28,935 nt of DNA from Planctomycetota bacterium (GCA_024277285.1 JAJRVM010000322.1:1-28935), one strand, 5' to 3'; numbered from the stretch's first letter, positions 16,411 to 26,102 are shown. The notes: generated from the letters alone by a model not told the origin. Numbers and translations are program-made.

Positions 16411-16452
16411 GCGTTAGGAATTGGGCGTTAGGAATTGGGCGTTAGGAATTGA
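16411..16452. repeat. Triplicated 14-bp unit
   Basis: GCGTTAGGAATTGG occurs at 16411-16424 and 16425-16438, and once more at 16439-16452 with a final A instead of G. Same unit length and copy number as the tract at 13404, but unrelated in sequence. Confidence 0.9.
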
Positions 16453-16576
16453 GGCGGCGGCGTCTGGGCCCAATGGGTCCAAGCTCCGTGGTCCGAGAAT
16501 CCTCCCTGGGAACAGGCGGTGCTGCAGCAGCTTGCCACGCAACGACAACCGGCCTGAGGTGTTTTCCGTCGGCTTT

Positions 16577-16636
16577 CGACCTGGGCTGTTGCGACCTGGG
16601 CTGTTGCGACCTGGGCTGTTTCGACCTGGGCCGCTT
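16577..16636. repeat. Four 15-bp tandem units
   Basis: CGACCTGGGCTGTTG repeats at 16577, 16592 and 16607 (last copy ending in T), then a degenerate fourth unit CGACCTGGGCCGCTT at 16622-16636. The gradient of decay runs toward the downstream end. Confidence 0.88.
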
Positions 16637-16744
16637 CCAAACCATCGTGGCTTTAGCTACTCGTAAACTGATTCCGGACGTGCCAACGATGCTCGCGTCC
16701 GGCCCCTGACCCATTTTTGTTACCCCCCTCCGATAGCACAGCCC

Positions 16745-19700
16745 ATGCTCAAAGCACTGGAACTTGTCGGTTTCAAGAGCTTCGCGGATAAGACGCGATT
16801 TGAATTCCCGCCGGGAATCACGGTCGTCGTCGGTCCCAACGGGTCGGGCAAGTCGAATATTGTCGACGCCATCAAGTGGGTTCTTGGCGAACAGAGCGTC
16901 AAGAGCTTGCGTGGCAAGGAGATGTCGGACGTCATTTTCAAGGGGACTGGCAAGGGCGGCCGCAAGATGCTCAACATGGCCGAGGCGAGCATCATCTTTG
17001 ACAACAGCGGCGGGCAGTTCGGCATTGACGCTCCCGAGGTGCATGTCACGCGTCGCGTCTATCGCAGTGGGGAAGGGGAGTATCTGATTAACGGGCAGGC
17101 GTGCCGGCTCAAGGATGTGCGCGACCTGTTTCGTGGCACCGGGGTCGGGGCGGACGCCTACAGCCTGATCGAGCAAGGCAAGGTCGATAAACTGCTGCAA
17201 GCATCGCCGCGCGACCGGCGCGCGATTTTCGAGGAAGCGGCGGGAATCAGCCGATTCAAAGCAAAGAAAATCGAAGCGCAACGGCGTCTCGAACGCGTCG
17301 ATCAGAATCTTCTGCGGCTCTCTGACATCGTCGAAGAGGTTGGCAACCGCTTGCGCAGCGTCCGATCGCAGGCCACCAAGGCGCGTCGATACCGGGAATA
17401 CAGCGACCGCTTGCAGCAGCTTCGTACGCAAGTTGCGATGTCCGAATGGCGCGCGCTGACGGACAAGCTCGAAACCAGAGAGGTGGAGTTACAACGTTTT
17501 GGCGACCAGTTGGCTCGTGCGACCACCGAACTGACGGCAGAGGAGGCGCATGGACTGGAGCTGGAGACCGAGATCGATTGTGCGACCGAAGCGATTCGTC
17601 AGCGCGAGCGTCAGGCGGCACGCAACCACGAGCAGATCACGGCCCGCGAATCGACGATCGACCACCAACGCCGGCACATGGCCGATCTTGAGGCAGAAGC
17701 GGCACGCTATCGCAGCCAGTTGGCCACTCAAACCGAGCGTGCGAGCGGTCTGCAAGCGCGCGTCGAACAGACGCGTTCCGGATTGCAGACGGCAGAAGAT
17801 GAACACGAACAGATTGCCGAGCAACTGGCCACACATGATCTTGCCGTCGCCAAATGGTCAGCGCAGCTGGACCAATGGAGACGCGCGATCGAACAACAGC
17901 GAGCGCAATACGTCGCCAACGTGCGCGGCGCGGCACAGCTGTCCAATCAGATCACGCTACAGCAAACACGACGCAAGAATGCGGAAGGTAAGCTGCGACA
18001 GAATCAGCAAAAATTGACTCGGTTAACGCGCGAGCAGACGCGTTATGCCGAGCAGGTGCAAGAGGTACAACGTGCTGAGCAGCGCGTTCGCCGGGCGATG
18101 GAGAAGGCGGCCACGGAACTCGAAGCACTGACGCGAACGCTTGACGAGAACCAACGGCTACTGACGCGCCACCGTGACGAGTTGGCGTTACAGCATGGTC
18201 GACTGAGCGGGATTTGCGAGCGGGCGGCATTGTTGGACGAACTGGAACGGCGTAAGGAAGGGTTGACCGCGGGGGTTCAGCAGGTGTTGGCCAAAGCGCG
18301 TTCACACTCGCCCGGACCGTTTCAGGGCGTCGTGGGGCTGGTGGCCGACGTAATCGAAGTGCCGATGCAATGGGCACCGCTAGTCGATGCCGCCTTGGGC
18401 CCGATAGCGCAGCATGTCGTGGTGCATGACAATCGCGTGGTCGAACTGTTGGAATCAGGGAATCTGCGTTTGGCCGGACGTGTCGGGTTTCTTTCGATCG
18501 AGGACGTTCTGCCGCGCGACGGTGCAGATGCGGGCCGATCCGAGCGCGGCCCAATCGACGCGGGCCGACTTGACGACGAAGTTGGCGTACTTGGCCGGCT
18601 GGATGAGCTATTAGAAACCAGCACGGACCTGCAGTCGTTCGTGCGGCAGCTCTTGGGACGAACCTGGGCGGTCGAGATGCTCTCACACGCACGGCGGCTG
18701 CGTGCTGCCGGTGCGCGCGACGTCCGCATGGTGACGTTGGCGGGCGAGGTGGTTAACCCGGACGGCTCCATCGTTGCCGGGCCCAAAGACCTGGCTGGGC
18801 TCATTTCACGACGCACCGAGCTACGCGATCTGCGTCGGGAAGAGGCGGTACTGAGCCAACGCGTGGAAGAGTCCGAACTCGAGCTGCAGCGGGTGGGCGA
18901 AAACATCAGTCAACAGCAGCTCGTGGTGCGCGAGATGCGCGACCAGTACCAGCAGCAGAGCGGTAGCGTGGCCGAGCACCATGCGAAAACCCAGACCTTG
19001 CAGAGTCATCTGACGCAATTGACTGAGGAAATTGCCAGCCTGGAATCGGAACGTGCGGCGGTCGAGTCGGAATTGGGTGACGTTTCGCACCAAACCGACG
19101 ACGTGGAAGGGGAGCTGCAGCGGTTGGAACGCGAGTCGTCTGAATTGGAGGAGGCGACACGGCGGGACGAGGACCAAATCGAACAGGGGCGTGCCGAGTT
19201 GGCCACCTGCCAACGCGTGGCGACGGCGGTGCGCGTCGACCTGGCCAAGAGTGAACAGAGGCTCGATGGTTTGCGTCTCCAGTTGCGGCAATACGAAGAG
19301 ACGCAACGTGAACGTATCGAGGCGATGAAGGAAGCGCGGCTCCAGTTGGCCGAAACGGCACAGCGGCACCAGCGCGCATCGCGCGAGGTCCTGGACGCTA
19401 CCTCCGAGCTTGCCATGTTGTACCTGGGAAAAGAATCGCTCGAACGGGAGATTGTCGACCAGCAAGTACGGCATCGCGGCCTGATTTCCCAGCGTGGCGC
19501 TTTGGTCGATCAAATCAAAGGCAAGCAACGCGAGATCGCCGCAGCACGCGACAAGCTGCATCGATGCGAGATGAAGGTGGGCGAGATTCGCCACGAACGA
19601 ACCACGTTGGCCGACCGGTTGCGCGAAGACTACGGGCTGGAGATCGCCGAGCTGGGCGAAGAATACGATGAACAACAGCAGCAGGAAAACGCCGCCGCCG

Positions 19701-20419
19701 AGCAGGAGATCGCTTCGTTGCGGCGCAAGATCAGCAATATCGGCGCGGTAAACATGGAAGCGCTGCATGAACTGGATGACCTTGAGTCGCGTTTCGAGAA
19801 CCTGGACGGCCAATATCGAGACCTGACCGAGGCCAAGGAATCGCTCGAACGGATTATTCATAAAATCAACGTAGACAGCCGGCGCCTGTTCTCAGAAACT
19901 CTCGAGGCGATTCGTAGCAATTTTCAGGTGTTGTACCGCCGCGCGTTTGGCGGCGGCCGAGCCGACATCGTTTTGGAAGAGGGAGTCGATATCCTGGAAT
20001 GTGGCATCGATATCGTCGCTACGCCGCCCGGTAAGCCGTCGTTTAACAACTCGTTGCTCAGCGGTGGCGAGAAAGCGCTGACCGCCGTCGCCTTGCTGTT
20101 GGCTATCTTCCAGTTCCGGCCCAGCCCGTTTTGCGTGTTGGACGAAGTCGATGCGCCATTTGACGAGGCGAACATTGGGCGTTTCGTCGATGTGCTGAAG
20201 GACTTTCTTGGCTGGACGAAGTTCGTGTTGGTGACCCATTCAAAGAAGACCATGACCGCCGCGACAACCCTTTATGGTGTCACCATGCAGGAATCGGGTG
20301 TGTCGAAACAGGTCTCGGTCCGTTTCGAGGATGTGAGTGAAGACGGACATATCAGCGCCGAGGCGCTGCAACGCGCGCCCAACTCACCTCCAAGCGACGA
20401 CGAGCGGGGCGCTGCCTAG
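16745..20419 (+). CDS. smc: Chromosome segregation ATPase SMC
   Basis: SMC is the bacterial condensin ATPase that extrudes and compacts DNA. The 1224-residue protein has the full plan. The N-terminal head carries Walker A GPNGSGKS at 30-37. Long coiled coils (about 165-510 and 680-1020) flank a hinge at about 520-670 (FQGVVGLVADVIEVP onward). The C-terminal head carries the signature LLSGGEKA near 1103 and Walker B CVLDEVDAPFDEAN near 1130-1143. All ATPase motifs are intact. The ATG is at 16745. ScpA and ScpB partners are not in the window. The hinge contains an Asp/Gly/Arg-rich insertion around DGADAGRSERGPIDAGRLDD. Confidence 0.97.
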   Translation: MLKALELVGFKSFADKTRFEFPPGITVVVGPNGSGKSNIVDAIKWVLGEQSVKSLRGKEMSDVIFKGTGKGGRKMLNMAEASIIFDNSGGQFGIDAPEVHVTRRVYRSGEGEYLINGQACRLKDVRDLFRGTGVGADAYSLIEQGKVDKLLQASPRDRRAIFEEAAGISRFKAKKIEAQRRLERVDQNLLRLSDIVEEVGNRLRSVRSQATKARRYREYSDRLQQLRTQVAMSEWRALTDKLETREVELQRFGDQLARATTELTAEEAHGLELETEIDCATEAIRQRERQAARNHEQITARESTIDHQRRHMADLEAEAARYRSQLATQTERASGLQARVEQTRSGLQTAEDEHEQIAEQLATHDLAVAKWSAQLDQWRRAIEQQRAQYVANVRGAAQLSNQITLQQTRRKNAEGKLRQNQQKLTRLTREQTRYAEQVQEVQRAEQRVRRAMEKAATELEALTRTLDENQRLLTRHRDELALQHGRLSGICERAALLDELERRKEGLTAGVQQVLAKARSHSPGPFQGVVGLVADVIEVPMQWAPLVDAALGPIAQHVVVHDNRVVELLESGNLRLAGRVGFLSIEDVLPRDGADAGRSERGPIDAGRLDDEVGVLGRLDELLETSTDLQSFVRQLLGRTWAVEMLSHARRLRAAGARDVRMVTLAGEVVNPDGSIVAGPKDLAGLISRRTELRDLRREEAVLSQRVEESELELQRVGENISQQQLVVREMRDQYQQQSGSVAEHHAKTQTLQSHLTQLTEEIASLESERAAVESELGDVSHQTDDVEGELQRLERESSELEEATRRDEDQIEQGRAELATCQRVATAVRVDLAKSEQRLDGLRLQLRQYEETQRERIEAMKEARLQLAETAQRHQRASREVLDATSELAMLYLGKESLEREIVDQQVRHRGLISQRGALVDQIKGKQREIAAARDKLHRCEMKVGEIRHERTTLADRLREDYGLEIAELGEEYDEQQQQENAAAEQEIASLRRKISNIGAVNMEALHELDDLESRFENLDGQYRDLTEAKESLERIIHKINVDSRRLFSETLEAIRSNFQVLYRRAFGGGRADIVLEEGVDILECGIDIVATPPGKPSFNNSLLSGGEKALTAVALLLAIFQFRPSPFCVLDEVDAPFDEANIGRFVDVLKDFLGWTKFVLVTHSKKTMTAATTLYGVTMQESGVSKQVSVRFEDVSEDGHISAEALQRAPNSPPSDDERGAA

Positions 20420-21122
20420 TGCCGTCGCCAGGCTGCGCAATCCGCACGGTCGCGCTGATCCTGCTAGTCGGTGCAACGTGGACCAGAGCATCTATCACGC
20501 GTAAATCGCCCGGCTGCGCGACTTTCCCGGTTCGGATTTCTCGTAACTGACCGGATAGTTCGCCACGAACCCGGAAAGTTTCTAAAGTGCGCGCCCTATT
20601 TGAAACGAAAATAGCTATCGGAGGGAATGTCCCAGACGCTCGGGAAGTCGCAAGACGGGAACGGGCAACGGCGAGATTCCTTGCAGAGGGGGAACCTGCC
20701 GAGAGCACATCCTTTGTGCTCTCTACGATGATGCATGAGTCGGCCCATTCGTGCGTTTCGTTGCGCTCGCTCTCCTAACTGTTACCACGCCGAGTTAGCG
20801 TTTGAGTGTTTGGATTCGGTCCGTATGGGAGCGGTTGCAACGAAACTTCTCCAATTTACGGATTTTCACCGTCTTCATCCGCTTGAATTGCCGATTGATT
20901 TAGTGAGGCGCGGATCAGAAGGAACTGAACCTATGCCACGCAGAAGCTTATTGTCGTGATGCCCCGACCCAGATTGTTTGTGGTTGGCCGATTCCCACAG
21001 CCGGCGCGAAGGACCGAGACCACGGTCATTGCCGCAAACATGGGGCCCTGCAGTCGTTTCCGGACCGCCGTGTCTGGTTCGACCGAGAACGAGTCAACGT
21101 GAGAGTGAATGGAGAGCCTGCG
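20420..21122. other. 703-base region without a recognised gene
   Basis: Between smc and the HTH regulator the six frames give only short, compositionally unconvincing products. Two structures are visible: a 9-bp perfect hairpin at 20701-20723 and a small CTATTT...AAATAG stem near 20607-20625. A non-coding RNA or long leader is possible but not supported by a recognised family. Confidence 0.5.
20701..20723. other. Perfect 9-bp hairpin in the non-coding region
   Basis: GAGAGCACA (20701-20709) pairs with TGTGCTCTC (20715-20723) around TCCTT. No T run follows on either strand, so a standard intrinsic terminator is unlikely. It could be part of a structured leader or sRNA. Confidence 0.4.
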
Positions 21123-21695
<573 letters not shown>

Positions 21696-21733
21696 TACGG
21701 ACTGAATGTCATATATCGCCGCAATTGCTCATT

Positions 21734-21760
21734 CCGTCGCAGTCTAGACCGCTGCGACGG
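21734..21760 (+). terminator. Intrinsic-type terminator after the HTH-receiver gene
   Basis: CCGTCGCAG (21734-21742) pairs perfectly with CTGCGACGG (21752-21760) around a 9-base loop, 38 bases after the stop codon, followed by TTTATATATAA. The U tract is broken but AT-rich. Confidence 0.6.
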
Positions 21761-22216
21761 TTTATATATAACTTCGACGGGACGGTCGAATGAATCGACC
21801 ATGTGGGGCACCAGGCTTCCCGGGCCTGGGCTCCTCCCATCGAGTTATTTCTGTTTCGGCTCTTCACGCTTTCTCTCAAGCGATTCAGCCCCCCCCTTCG
21901 CGGACCATGCCATTTTCCATGCGTTACGTTTGCGCCGTTCTTGCGGTTAGTAGACTAGAACAAGTCCATTTCGAGCGTCGCCGACAAATCGTGTGCCACG
22001 CCCCTTGAAGCGTGGCTGGTTCATGGAATAACGCCCCCTCGACGCCGCGAAGTGGTCTTCTAGAATGGTGTTGGTCTTTCCACCGTTGGAGCGATAAAGC
22101 TGCTCAAATGGCGGATTTGGGACCTGCATTACCCTGACCTGCGGACGGAACACCGGTTTATCGAAGAGTGTTGGGACACTTGAAGCAGCAACCTTTGGTC
22201 GGCCGGCAGCTAAATA
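21761..22216. other. Spacer upstream of moaC; possible small minus-strand ORF
   Basis: No confident gene. On the minus strand a 60-codon frame at 22129-21947 begins MQVPNPPFEQLYRSNGG and ends KGRGTRFVGDARNGLVLVY. It looks more protein-like than typical shadows, but I cannot assign a family. It could be the tail of a decayed repeated gene. The region also contains a run of nine C (21889-21897). Confidence 0.25.
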
Positions 22217-22224
22217 GGTGGAGG
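22217..22224 (+). promoter_or_regulatory. Shine-Dalgarno fixing the GTG start of moaC
   Basis: GGTGGAGG, with the GGAGG core ending 8 bases before the GTG at 22233. A competing GTG at 22218 lies inside this motif and is therefore rejected. Confidence 0.7.
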
Positions 22225-22232
22225 CTGGCTTT

Positions 22233-22703
22233 GTGGCCGAGTTATCACATTTTGACGACACGGGCGCCAGTCGCATGGTGGATGTCGGTTCCAAGACACC
22301 CACACGGCGCCAGGCACGCGCGACCGGTTGCGTGCGCATGCTGCCGGAGACGTTGGCGTTGATCCGAAACCGCCAGGTGGGGAAAGGTGATGTGCTGGAG
22401 GTGGCCCGATTGGCTGGTATCATGGGGACCAAACGGACGGCTGATCTGATCCCCTTATGCCACCCGTTGGCGGTGGAGTCGGTGGCGATTGACTTTTCGT
22501 TTCCCGACGAGGCGACGGTGCAGATCGAGGCACGCGTCGATGTCGAGGCGAAGACGGGAGTCGAGATGGAAGCGCTGACGGCGGTCAGTGTGGCGGCGTT
22601 AACGATCTACGACATGTGTAAGGCGGTCGATCGGCGCATGGTGATCGAGCGGATCGAGCTGGCTGAGAAATCGGGCGGACGTAGCGGCCATTTTATTCGT
22701 TGA
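22233..22703 (+). CDS. moaC: Cyclic pyranopterin monophosphate synthase MoaC
   Basis: MoaC acts after the radical-SAM enzyme MoaA to form cyclic pyranopterin monophosphate in molybdenum cofactor synthesis. From GTG 22233 the protein has 156 residues. K51 (GKGDVLEVA) and H77 (PLCHPL) fall at the same numbers as the catalytic residues known in E. coli Moa[28 protein letters not shown] supplies the acidic pair and the second catalytic lysine (K130). The N-terminus [15 protein letters not shown] matches the family. No moaA, moaD or moaE is adjacent. It leads a probable operon with the polyprenyl synthase (76-base gap). Confidence 0.95.
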   Translation: MAELSHFDDTGASRMVDVGSKTPTRRQARATGCVRMLPETLALIRNRQVGKGDVLEVARLAGIMGTKRTADLIPLCHPLAVESVAIDFSFPDEATVQIEARVDVEAKTGVEMEALTAVSVAALTIYDMCKAVDRRMVIERIELAEKSGGRSGHFIR

Positions 22704-22779
22704 GCCATGGCGTTGGTCCAAAGTCATTTGATGACAATGCGGCCGCTGCTGACATGGGAATTCAGATAGGAACTCCAAG

Positions 22780-23784
22780 GTGAGTCGAATTGCTGATACG
22801 CGGGACACGGCGACCTTTCCGCTCGATGTACTCTATCGTCCCATTGCTGACGAATTGGCACAGGTCGAGGCGATGTTGCGGCGCGAAATGCGCAGTGACT
22901 TCGCGTACGTCGACGAGTTAGTCCGATATGGATGCTTGTTGGGCGGCAAACGCTTGCGCCCGGCGCTCCTGTTGTTGGCCGCGAAGGCGGTAGGGGAGAT
23001 TACTCCCGAGCACCTGACGTTGGCGACCGTAGTTGAGATGATCCACACCGCGACGTTGGTGCACGACGATGTGCTCGATGAAGCCGGGGTGCGCCACCAT
23101 CTGGCCACCGTGAATGCTCGTTGGGACAACGAAGCAAGCTTGTTGTTAGGTGACTTTTTGTTCAGTCATGCGTTCTACTTGGCGGCCACAACCGGCTCGA
23201 CCCATGCTTGCAAAGTGATTGGCCGTTCGACCAACATCGTCTGCGAGGGAGAGATCCGGCAGAAGGGAAGTCGAGCCGACTACACGCTGACGCGCGCCGA
23301 GTATTTTCAGATTCTCGAAGCGAAGACTGCGGAATTGTGTGCGTGTAGCTGCCATCTGGGAGCCCATTTCGCGGGTGCGGCTGCGGAAGATGTCGAGCGT
23401 CTTGCCAATTACGGCCGTTTCCTTGGAATCGCCTTTCAGATTGCCGACGATTTACTCGATGTGGTTGGCGATGAAGTCGCAACCGGCAAGTCGCTCGGCA
23501 CCGACCTGATGCAAAGCAAACCTACGTTGCCAGTGATCCGCACAATCGAGTTGGCTGACGACGCACAACGAGAATATCTGTTGGGGCTGCTGCACGGCGA
23601 GGCGAATGGGCAAACGGACGAGTTGCGGCGTTGTTTCGAGCAGGCTAACGCGTTGGCGTATACACGCGACAAGGGCCGCGAGTTTGCCGAACAGGCGCTC
23701 GCCCAACTCGCGCCACTGACGAAGAACCCGGCCGAAGAGTCACTCCGTAAGCTGGGCGAATTCGTCGTCAATCGAGCCCATTGA
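22780..23784 (+). CDS. Trans-polyprenyl diphosphate synthase
   Basis: The enzyme condenses isopentenyl diphosphate units onto an allylic primer to make the side chain of respiratory quinones or other polyprenoids. The 334-residue protein has GGKRLRPALLLLA near 48-60, the first aspartate-rich motif in LVHDDVLDEAG (about 93-103) and the second in FQIADDLLDVVGD (about 218-230). Length and motifs fit the long-chain IspB/HepT group, though product length cannot be read from sequence here. The start is a GTG at 22780 with AGGA about 8 bases upstream. The NAG-kinase-like gene begins 23 bases downstream, so the two are probably co-transcribed. Confidence 0.92.
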   Translation: MSRIADTRDTATFPLDVLYRPIADELAQVEAMLRREMRSDFAYVDELVRYGCLLGGKRLRPALLLLAAKAVGEITPEHLTLATVVEMIHTATLVHDDVLDEAGVRHHLATVNARWDNEASLLLGDFLFSHAFYLAATTGSTHACKVIGRSTNIVCEGEIRQKGSRADYTLTRAEYFQILEAKTAELCACSCHLGAHFAGAAAEDVERLANYGRFLGIAFQIADDLLDVVGDEVATGKSLGTDLMQSKPTLPVIRTIELADDAQREYLLGLLHGEANGQTDELRRCFEQANALAYTRDKGREFAEQALAQLAPLTKNPAEESLRKLGEFVVNRAH

Positions 23785-23807
23785 TCAAGTGCTATTGATC
23801 GAGTGCC

Positions 23808-24785
23808 ATGCCAACATCCACCAGTTCCTCCATCTCCGAACGGAACGACCGCACTGACTTGGTCTTGGGCGTGGATGGAGGTGGTACCAAGACGCTGGCG
23901 TGGTTAGCGGCGCGCGACGTTCGGGCGGCAGTTCCCCTGGGGTGTGGGTTGAGTGGGCCATCCAATCCGCAAGCGGTGGGGCTTGCTACGGCTCAGAAGA
24001 ATATCCTCGAAGCGATTCAACGTGCGTTTGCCGCCGCTGATTTGCCACCGGTACCGGTCGCTGCGGCGTGTTTGGCGTTAGCGGGAGTGGGACGCGAGCC
24101 GATTCGGCGGGCCGTGTTGGACTGGGCGATAGGGTCTGCTTTGGCGCACGCGGTTCGCGTCGTTCATGATGCCCAAGCCGTGCTTGCGGCTGGAACTCGC
24201 TCAGACGCCGGCATTGCGGTGATCTGCGGTACGGGCTCGTTCGCCTACGGCGAGTCGAAGGATGGGAATCAGGCTCGGAGCGGTGGTTGGGGGTACCTGT
24301 TCGGGGACGAAGGGAGCGGGTACCAGGTCGGATGTGCAGGGCTGCGCGCCGTGTCCCAGGCCGCCGACCGACGTGGTGGCGCCACGAGTCTGACCGGTTT
24401 GATCCTCGATCGATTGCATGTTGCCGAGCCGGCGCAGCTGATTCCCGCCATCTACGGTGCTCCGTCGGCGCGTAATGCCATTGCGGCATTGGCACCGCTG
24501 GTGTTTCAAGCTGGGGCGGGAGGGGATCGCGTCGCCCAACAAATCTGTAGCGATGCGGCCACGGAGCTCGCTGGGCTGGTTCAAAGCATTGCGCGGCAAC
24601 TGAGGTTCGCGCATGGCCAATTTGACCTGGCGCTGACCGGCGGCGTATTTCGTCACCAAGCGGCTTGGAGCGAGTCGATCACGCGGATGCTCGACGATCA
24701 GCATTGTGCCCCTCGTGCCACCGAAATCGTTGCCGAACCGGTTGCCGGCGCCGTCGTGCTTGCGCAACTTGCGTGTCGACCTTAA
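23808..24785 (+). CDS. BadF/BadG/BcrA/BcrD ATPase family, N-acetylglucosamine-kinase-like
   Basis: The 325-residue protein belongs to the ASKHA sugar-kinase superfamily. DGGGTKT at 25-31 is the first phosphate motif, AICGTGSFAYG the second, and GGWGYLFGDEGSGY the family hallmark seen in N-acetylglucosamine kinases. LALTGGVF provides the adenosine motif. It lacks the cysteine signature of 2-hydroxyacyl-CoA dehydratase activators, so an amino-sugar kinase, perhaps for peptidoglycan recycling, is the better guess. The ATG at 23808 lies downstream of a partial 12-base direct repeat (TTGATC-x-AGTGC). It is the last gene of the moaC operon and is followed at once by a hairpin. Confidence 0.85.
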   Translation: MPTSTSSSISERNDRTDLVLGVDGGGTKTLAWLAARDVRAAVPLGCGLSGPSNPQAVGLATAQKNILEAIQRAFAAADLPPVPVAAACLALAGVGREPIRRAVLDWAIGSALAHAVRVVHDAQAVLAAGTRSDAGIAVICGTGSFAYGESKDGNQARSGGWGYLFGDEGSGYQVGCAGLRAVSQAADRRGGATSLTGLILDRLHVAEPAQLIPAIYGAPSARNAIAALAPLVFQAGAGGDRVAQQICSDAATELAGLVQSIARQLRFAHGQFDLALTGGVFRHQAAWSESITRMLDDQHCAPRATEIVAEPVAGAVVLAQLACRP

Positions 24786-24803
24786 GTGCGCGTCGGCGCG
24801 CTT
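24784..24803 (+). terminator. Terminator overlapping the kinase stop codon
   Basis: AAGTGCGC pairs with GCGCGCTT (one G-U) around GTCG, beginning at the last two bases of the TAA stop, followed by the pyrimidine-rich CTATCTTTCTGCC. Plausible end of the moaC operon. Confidence 0.5.
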
Positions 24804-25194
24804 CTATCTTTCTGCCTGCCCCGCAAGTGATCGCGATTCGCCTGCCACGACGTGACTGCCACTGCGTTCTTCTGCGTTCTTCTCTCTGACCATTCTCGAA
24901 GGTGGTGGGACAGAGTGGCGGTAACGCACCGCTCCCAACTCTTTGGATGGTTTCACCCACTTCACAACACGCGATTGGGGGCGGCCAGCAAGCAACCAGC
25001 TCTCGATACAAGTCCAACCGCAGTCGCCGCCGACGCCGCACCTTCAAAAAAAGATCAAAAAAAATCTGGATTCCGTGAGGGGTTTTGGGTCTGTTTGGTG
25101 ATTGACTCTATAGAGGCGCGGGCATCGGTGAATCGCCGTGAATGGAGCTGTACTGTTTTCAGTGGATGGACTTTTGACAGAAGGAGAAGAATCG
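24804..25194. other. 391-base spacer before the PEP-CTERM gene
   Basis: No gene is recognised. It contains a 10-bp tandem duplication CTGCGTTCTT (24862-24881) and an A-rich stretch around 25047-25072. The final bases carry the strong AAGGAGAAG ribosome site of the next gene. A promoter is expected but no clear -35/-10 pair was found. Confidence 0.5.
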
Positions 25195-25869
25195 ATGTAC
25201 CGCGTCTTGTTTTTTGGATTGGTTTTATCGTTGACGACGCTATCGGTGAAGGCGTTCGCCGAGATTACTGACAGCGATGTCTGGATCAATGAACTGCACT
25301 ACGACAACGAAGGAGCTGACAAGAACGAATTTGTCGAAGTCGTTGCACCCACATCCCTGACCGATTTATCTGCGGTGACGTTGACGCTCTACAACGGCAA
25401 CAATGGAGCATCGTATGGTGGCCCCACGGCATTGGACGCCTTTACCATTGGGGCGACGGTCAACGGTTTTGTGTTCTATTCGTTGCAGCTTGCGTTGCAG
25501 AACGGAGCACCCGACGGGCTCGCATTGGCGCGCGGCACCGACGTGCTGCAGTTCCTGAGTTACGAGGGGGTGTTCGCCGCCACGAATGGAGTGGCCGCTG
25601 GACTTTCGTCGACCGACATTGGCGTGATGGAGACCACTGATACGCCGCTGGGATCGTCATTGCAGCTGGGCGGCACTGGCGCCAGCTACAGCGATTTCGC
25701 TTGGCAATCGGTTGCGCCCAATACGCTTGGGGCCTTAAATCGGAGCCAGTCGGTTGTGCCAGAACCGACCAGCTTGATGTTGGGGCTGTTGGGGTTAGGA
25801 GGGGCAGTCTTGTTCATGGGCTATCGACGCCGGCAGAGCCTGGTGCTGGTCAAGAACCCTGATCTCTAA
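25195..25869 (+). CDS. PEP-CTERM surface protein with lamin-tail-like domain
   Basis: The 224-residue precursor has a signal peptide (MYRVLFFGLVLSLTTLSVKAFA) and a beta-rich domain beginning DVWINELHYDNEGADKNEFVEVV, the usual opening of bacterial lamin-tail domains. It ends in a PEP-CTERM sorting tag: VPEPTSLMLGLLGLGGAVLF followed by MGYRRR and an 11-residue tail. In other bacteria such tags are processed by exosortase and the proteins end up at the surface or in extracellular matrix; no exosortase gene is in the window. The ATG at 25195 has GGAG 8 bases upstream; an in-frame GTG at 25138 lacks a signal-like N-terminus and is rejected. Confidence 0.88.
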   Translation: MYRVLFFGLVLSLTTLSVKAFAEITDSDVWINELHYDNEGADKNEFVEVVAPTSLTDLSAVTLTLYNGNNGASYGGPTALDAFTIGATVNGFVFYSLQLALQNGAPDGLALARGTDVLQFLSYEGVFAATNGVAAGLSSTDIGVMETTDTPLGSSLQLGGTGASYSDFAWQSVAPNTLGALNRSQSVVPEPTSLMLGLLGLGGAVLFMGYRRRQSLVLVKNPDL

Positions 25870-25922
25870 AACCGATTTTTTCTTCACATACTGTATCAAT
25901 CGTCGCGACGCATACTCTAAGA

Positions 25923-25948
25923 TGGCAGGTGTCGAGAGACTCCTGCCA
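25923..25948 (+). terminator. Hairpin with GAGA tetraloop after the PEP-CTERM gene
   Basis: TGGCAGG (25923-25929) pairs with CCTGCCA (25942-25948); after one mismatch GTC/GAC closes a GAGA (GNRA-type) tetraloop. It lies 53 bases past the stop codon. No U tract follows, so it may be an RNA-stabilising or weak terminator structure. Confidence 0.4.
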
Positions 25949-25975
25949 AAAGGGGTACGTGGTGCATCTCAGTCC

Positions 25976-26078
25976 TAGGCTTCGTCTCAAAACTCATATT
26001 TATCACCTTGCGTTTCGCGTAATCTGCTGAAAATGACATGGCTTTGCCGCGCGAAAAGACGTTTTGAGACAAAGCCTA
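25976..26078. mobile_element. MITE-like 103-bp element with near-perfect 18-bp inverted termini
   Basis: The left end TAGGCTTCGTCTCAAAAC (25976-25993) is the reverse complement of the right end (26061-26078) except for one base. The outermost TA on both sides could be a target duplication of the kind left by IS630/mariner or some IS5 relatives. The 67-base core has further self-complementarity (TTTCGCG near 26012 against CGCGAAA near 26051) and no coding capacity. The size, termini and lack of a transposase fit a miniature inverted-repeat element. It ends only 24 bases before the start of the redoxin gene, so it occupies that gene's promoter/leader. Confidence 0.6.
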
Positions 26079-26102
26079 ATGTTGCAAAGGGAGATTGGAA
26101 TT

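Larger units (their letters stand above)
16253..16744. other. 492-base gene-free spacer before smc
   Basis: This stretch holds two tandem-repeat tracts (listed separately) and no convincing gene or RNA. Open frames across it derive from the repeats. The last 60 bases contain the smc leader, with no Shine-Dalgarno. Confidence 0.6.

Noticed and set aside
21099..21122. GTG start of the HTH-receiver regulator
   Set aside because: The ATG at 21123 has a well-placed GGAGAG, and the HTH begins right after it.
21947..22129. Small minus-strand gene upstream of moaC
   Set aside because: The C-terminal half looks protein-like, but there is no recognised family and no clear ribosome site; noted as a possible remnant only.
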